In this document: positions 21,620 to 23,355 of the stretch, one piece after another | Layout: the number at the start of each line of letters is the position of its first letter | Position numbering within the stretch: the first letter of the stretch is position 1 | From: JBHGYD01 sp041920415 | GTDB taxonomy: Bacteria > Bacillota > Bacilli > Bacillales > Anoxybacillaceae | Assembly: GCA_041920415.1 (NCBI GenBank) | Contig: JBHGYD010000035.1 | Span: forward strand, 1-23,355 | Reading direction: 5' to 3' | DNA length: 23,355 nt | Position numbers and translations under genes: made by a program | The notes under the pieces: generated by a model | What the model saw: only the letters and a program-made list of their open reading frames with translations | Databases searched by the model: none | What the model was told of the DNA's origin: nothing

Positions 21620-21691
21620 CTACTTCAACAAAATATCCACGATACCATCATAACATGCCTCAAACAAAATAATCTGTCGTCTTTCTGTCAT
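21620..21691 (-). CDS. Possible 23-residue ORF in the control region
   Basis: A short frame MTERRQIILFEACYDG ending DILLK, amphipathic and protein-like. Only a weak GAAAG precedes the ATG at 21691. It overlaps the promoter-like element and two of the 11-base repeats, so it may be either a real tiny gene ending in the hairpin at 21574-21602, or a by-product of the repeat sequence. Confidence 0.25.
   Translation of the reverse strand: MTERRQIILFEACYDGIVDILLK
21647..21655 (-). promoter_or_regulatory. Extended -10 promoter, candidate late promoter
   Basis: On the minus strand TG, one base, TATGAT (21647-21652 with TG at 21654-21655) forms an extended -10. No good -35 is present; at that position begins an array of 11-base repeats, as expected for an activator-dependent promoter. 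Confidence 0.4.
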
Positions 21692-21716
21692 TTTTCTTTC
21701 AGTTTTCTGTCATTTA
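21673..21716 (-). repeat. Four 11-base tandem repeats upstream of the late promoter
   Basis: Plus-strand units starting at 21673, 21684, 21695 and 21706 read TCTGTCGTCTT, TCTGTCATTTT, TCTTTCAGTTT and TCTGTCATTTA. The period of 11 bases puts each copy on the same DNA face. The array begins where the missing -35 of the candidate promoter would be. Confidence 0.7.
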
Positions 21717-21728
21717 CAAAATAAAGAG

Positions 21729-21748
21729 ACCCAAGCCATCGGCTGGGT
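21729..21748 (-). terminator. Terminator of the DUF2971 gene
   Basis: On the minus strand ACCCAGCC, loop GAT and GGCTTGGGT pair with one bulged T, followed by CTCTTTATTTT. It directly follows the DUF2971 stop. Confidence 0.75.
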
Positions 21749-21758
21749 TTAATGTCGA

Positions 21759-22781
21759 CTAAAGAATTTTTTCATCTAACAAAGCAAATTCTTCTTTGGA
21801 AAGCACTATTTGGTGAACTGGAATTTCTTTCTCCTGTGCTATTTTTAGTATTTTGTCACGGTCTTCATCTTTCATCCTAGCTCCAAGATAAATACGCTTG
21901 GGCTTTGGCATCTGTAATGCTCGGTATTCGTCACCCGCATTAGGCCCAATAGGGAATATCATTCTCCATTCCCGTTCGTAACACCATTCTGGAGACTTGG
22001 AAATGGTAACATAAATACCAAAAATATTATTGAAATTTTGAGTGTCTCCTAACAAGGAGGCACGATAGTACTCGGTGGCATCAAAAAATTCTTTATTATA
22101 GATGACTGGATATAACATCCTCGTTCGGGGATGGTCTGGACCTAAGCTTTTAAAGTCATATTCAATACAGTATCCAGTATGGTTTCCAGCATAATGGCTC
22201 CACATCACGATACTTTTATGCTGTTCACTAAAACAAGTTACCAAATACCCTTCTCTGAAGAGGGATCTAAACTCGTCGCCCATATGATCAAACTCATCCG
22301 CAATAGCCTTATCAATAACTTCAGCAAACTCATCAGCTTTTTCAGCAGTACTTGGATCCCTCATGGCAACAAATTTCGCAAGCATTGAAATTGAATTTTC
22401 GGCACCTTTGATTTGCTCAATTTCACTTTCACTAAAATCAATTCCTTCTGCTGCTAACTTCTTCAATATCTTAGGCATCCAGCGTACTCGGTATATCTCA
22501 TTTCTAAGCTGTCGGAAAGATACCTTAAAACTAGAATCGAAAGGATCATTGAAGTCCTTCGGATATGACATCCACTCAATACCATTTTTCAGGTTCTCAA
22601 TGTTGCACTCCGTAACAGAACGGTACCTATAAAGAGAGTTAGGCATGTATTGAAACTTCAATGCCTCTGCTTCATCGTTTCGCATGTTTTCGTGATTAGT
22701 TGGAAAAAGCAGACGCACAAAATCGTGCTTCCAATCGTCTCTACACATAACAGTATTATTTCTCCTCTCGAAATCTTTCAT
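21759..22781 (-). CDS. DUF2971-domain protein, probable cargo gene
   Basis: A 340-residue protein of the DUF2971 family, widespread in bacterial accessory DNA but without proven activity known to me. The family signature is complete: LYRYRS (50-55), NGIEWMSYPKDFNDPFD (66-82), CFSEQHKSIVMWSHYAGNHTG (in two parts, 183-203), CIEYDF (205-210), and WCYEREWRMIF (266-276). It sits between the late regulator and the late promoter with its own terminator, a moron position. ATG 22781 opens the frame but lacks a ribosome binding site; ATG 22748 has AGAGGAG 13 bases upstream and is a credible alternative. A TATAAT box at 22804-22809 may be its -10. A defence role is inference. Confidence 0.85.
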   Translation of the reverse strand: MKDFERRNNTVMCRDDWKHDFVRLLFPTNHENMRNDEAEALKFQYMPNSLYRYRSVTECNIENLKNGIEWMSYPKDFNDPFDSSFKVSFRQLRNEIYRVRWMPKILKKLAAEGIDFSESEIEQIKGAENSISMLAKFVAMRDPSTAEKADEFAEVIDKAIADEFDHMGDEFRSLFREGYLVTCFSEQHKSIVMWSHYAGNHTGYCIEYDFKSLGPDHPRTRMLYPVIYNKEFFDATEYYRASLLGDTQNFNNIFGIYVTISKSPEWCYEREWRMIFPIGPNAGDEYRALQMPKPKRIYLGARMKDEDRDKILKIAQEKEIPVHQIVLSKEEFALLDEKIL

Positions 22782-22974
22782 TATGTATTATTATCTGAAA
22801 AATATTATATATCTAAAAATAGAAAACAAAAACAATAAAACTGTTCTATACAAATGGAATTCGGAATTCAACCGTGTTTTTTTCTCTGTGTCCCTCTACT
22901 TCTTGGGGTTGCGCGTTTCATATTACTGCCTGTTAGCCTAATAATAAAATCAACAATGAACTTTATCATAGCCA

Positions 22975-23001
22975 AATAAAAAAGACACCTAAACAGGTGC
23001 C
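22975..23001 (-). terminator. Terminator after the ArpU-type gene
   Basis: On the minus strand GGCACCT, loop GTTT and AGGTGTC form a 7-bp stem followed by TTTTTT. The ArpU stop codon is in the stem. From here to 22782 I see no gene, only A+T-rich DNA with a TATAAT box. Confidence 0.8.
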
Positions 23002-23355
23002 TCTTCTTTGTACACTTCGATTCGTAGCGCGAAGGCCAGCTTGTAAAACGCCTTCTCACGAATACGGTAGAACGTCGATTCACTAATCCCCATCTCGTTG
23101 TATACATCGTAGTCACGTGGTTCTTCTAACGTCATATATCGCTTGATAATCAATTCCCGTTCCATCTTGTTCAGTCGATTCACCGCACGGCGTATTCTCT
23201 CCATGTACTCGTCACGTTCTCGTTCGAAGTCTGCTTTTTTGATTGCCGCGCTTTCTGTAGATGAATAAAAAGCATTCGTGTTGCTTGGCGGCACGAGAGA
23301 GTACGTTTGCGTCACGCGTGGCAGGAATTCGTCCGGAACCGTCAACATATACATG
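22989..23355 (-). CDS. ArpU-family late transcription regulator (5' end cut)
   Basis: The C-terminal 121 residues of an ArpU-type phage regulator; the start lies beyond the window. LPRVTQTYSLVPPSNTNAFYSSTES is the family hallmark, followed by a charged helix (ERERDEYMERIRRAVNRLNKMERELIIKRYM) and a sigma-region-4-like helix-turn-helix (YDVYNEMGISESTFYRIREKAFYKLAFAL). Members are thought to control late genes in Gram-positive phages, and here it is the last gene before the packaging operon. The adjacent 11-base repeat array is a plausible target, but that link is inference. Confidence 0.9.
   Translation of the reverse strand, partial: MYMLTVPDEFLPRVTQTYSLVPPSNTNAFYSSTESAAIKKADFERERDEYMERIRRAVNRLNKMERELIIKRYMTLEEPRDYDVYNEMGISESTFYRIREKAFYKLAFALRIEVYKEEAPV

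Noticed and set aside
22868..22969. 33-residue minus-strand ORF with hydrophobic start and basic tail
   Set aside because: No ribosome binding site, and it begins right after the ArpU terminator with no visible promoter; not enough support to list as a gene.
1..23355. CRISPR arrays, tRNA or rRNA genes, insertion sequences, integrase and att sites
   Set aside because: I looked for evenly spaced repeats, tRNA-like cloverleaf ends, transposase or recombinase motifs, and matching end repeats and saw none that I could support.

Overview
The window looks like the late half of a temperate siphovirus prophage in a Bacillaceae host. Phage-family proteins of the Geobacillus/Parageobacillus/Anoxybacillus type, strong AGGAGG-like ribosome binding sites, and ATG/GTG/TTG starts suggest a thermophilic bacillus. 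That host assignment is inference. No integrase, repressor/lysogeny switch, replication genes or att site is visible; they would lie beyond the right edge or outside the window.

Layout. Almost everything from 23355 down to about 2133 is on the minus strand and reads right to left as one late programme: an ArpU-type late regulator (cut by the right edge); a DUF2971 cargo gene with its own terminator; a control region with four 11-bp tandem repeats, an extended -10 promoter and a leader hairpin (21574-21716); small phage genes, a four-helix membrane protein and a tiny DPG-repeat peptide (19676-21542); HNH nuclease, candidate cos region, small and large terminase, portal, ClpP-like protease and HK97-type capsid protein (14127-19635); head-tail connectors and major tail protein (11959-14089); the tail chaperone pair, apparently joined by a +1 frameshift (11419-11959); tape measure, Dit and a tail fibre (5966-11404); small XkdW/XkdX-like genes; an inserted HEPN-motif gene with its own promoter and terminator (4704-5387); a ReqiPepy6 Gp37-like tail protein; holin; endolysin; and a strong terminator near 2400. 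Left of that are a zinc-finger-like gene, a secreted thermonuclease on the plus strand, a possible small-peptide/antisense locus, a zinc-ribbon membrane protein and a small XRE-type regulator (288-2327). The left flank may be prophage cargo or host sequence.

How it works together. HNH, TerS and TerL next to each other are the signature of a cos-type packaging motor. Portal, protease and capsid build the head, the connectors and tail genes build a long non-contractile tail, and holin/endolysin release the phage. Several intrinsic terminators lie within this single-orientation gene series, so late transcription must either restart repeatedly or be made termination-resistant. The repeat/promoter/leader-hairpin region at 21574-21716 is the obvious place for that control.

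The most promising unusual elements are three A+T-rich inserts (HEPN-motif protein, DUF2971 protein, four-helix membrane protein) that look like morons and are candidates for phage-defence or superinfection-exclusion genes; the phased repeat control region; the +1 slip in the tail chaperone; the 23-residue triple-repeat peptide; and the internally deleted copy of a small phage gene flanking the membrane-protein gene.
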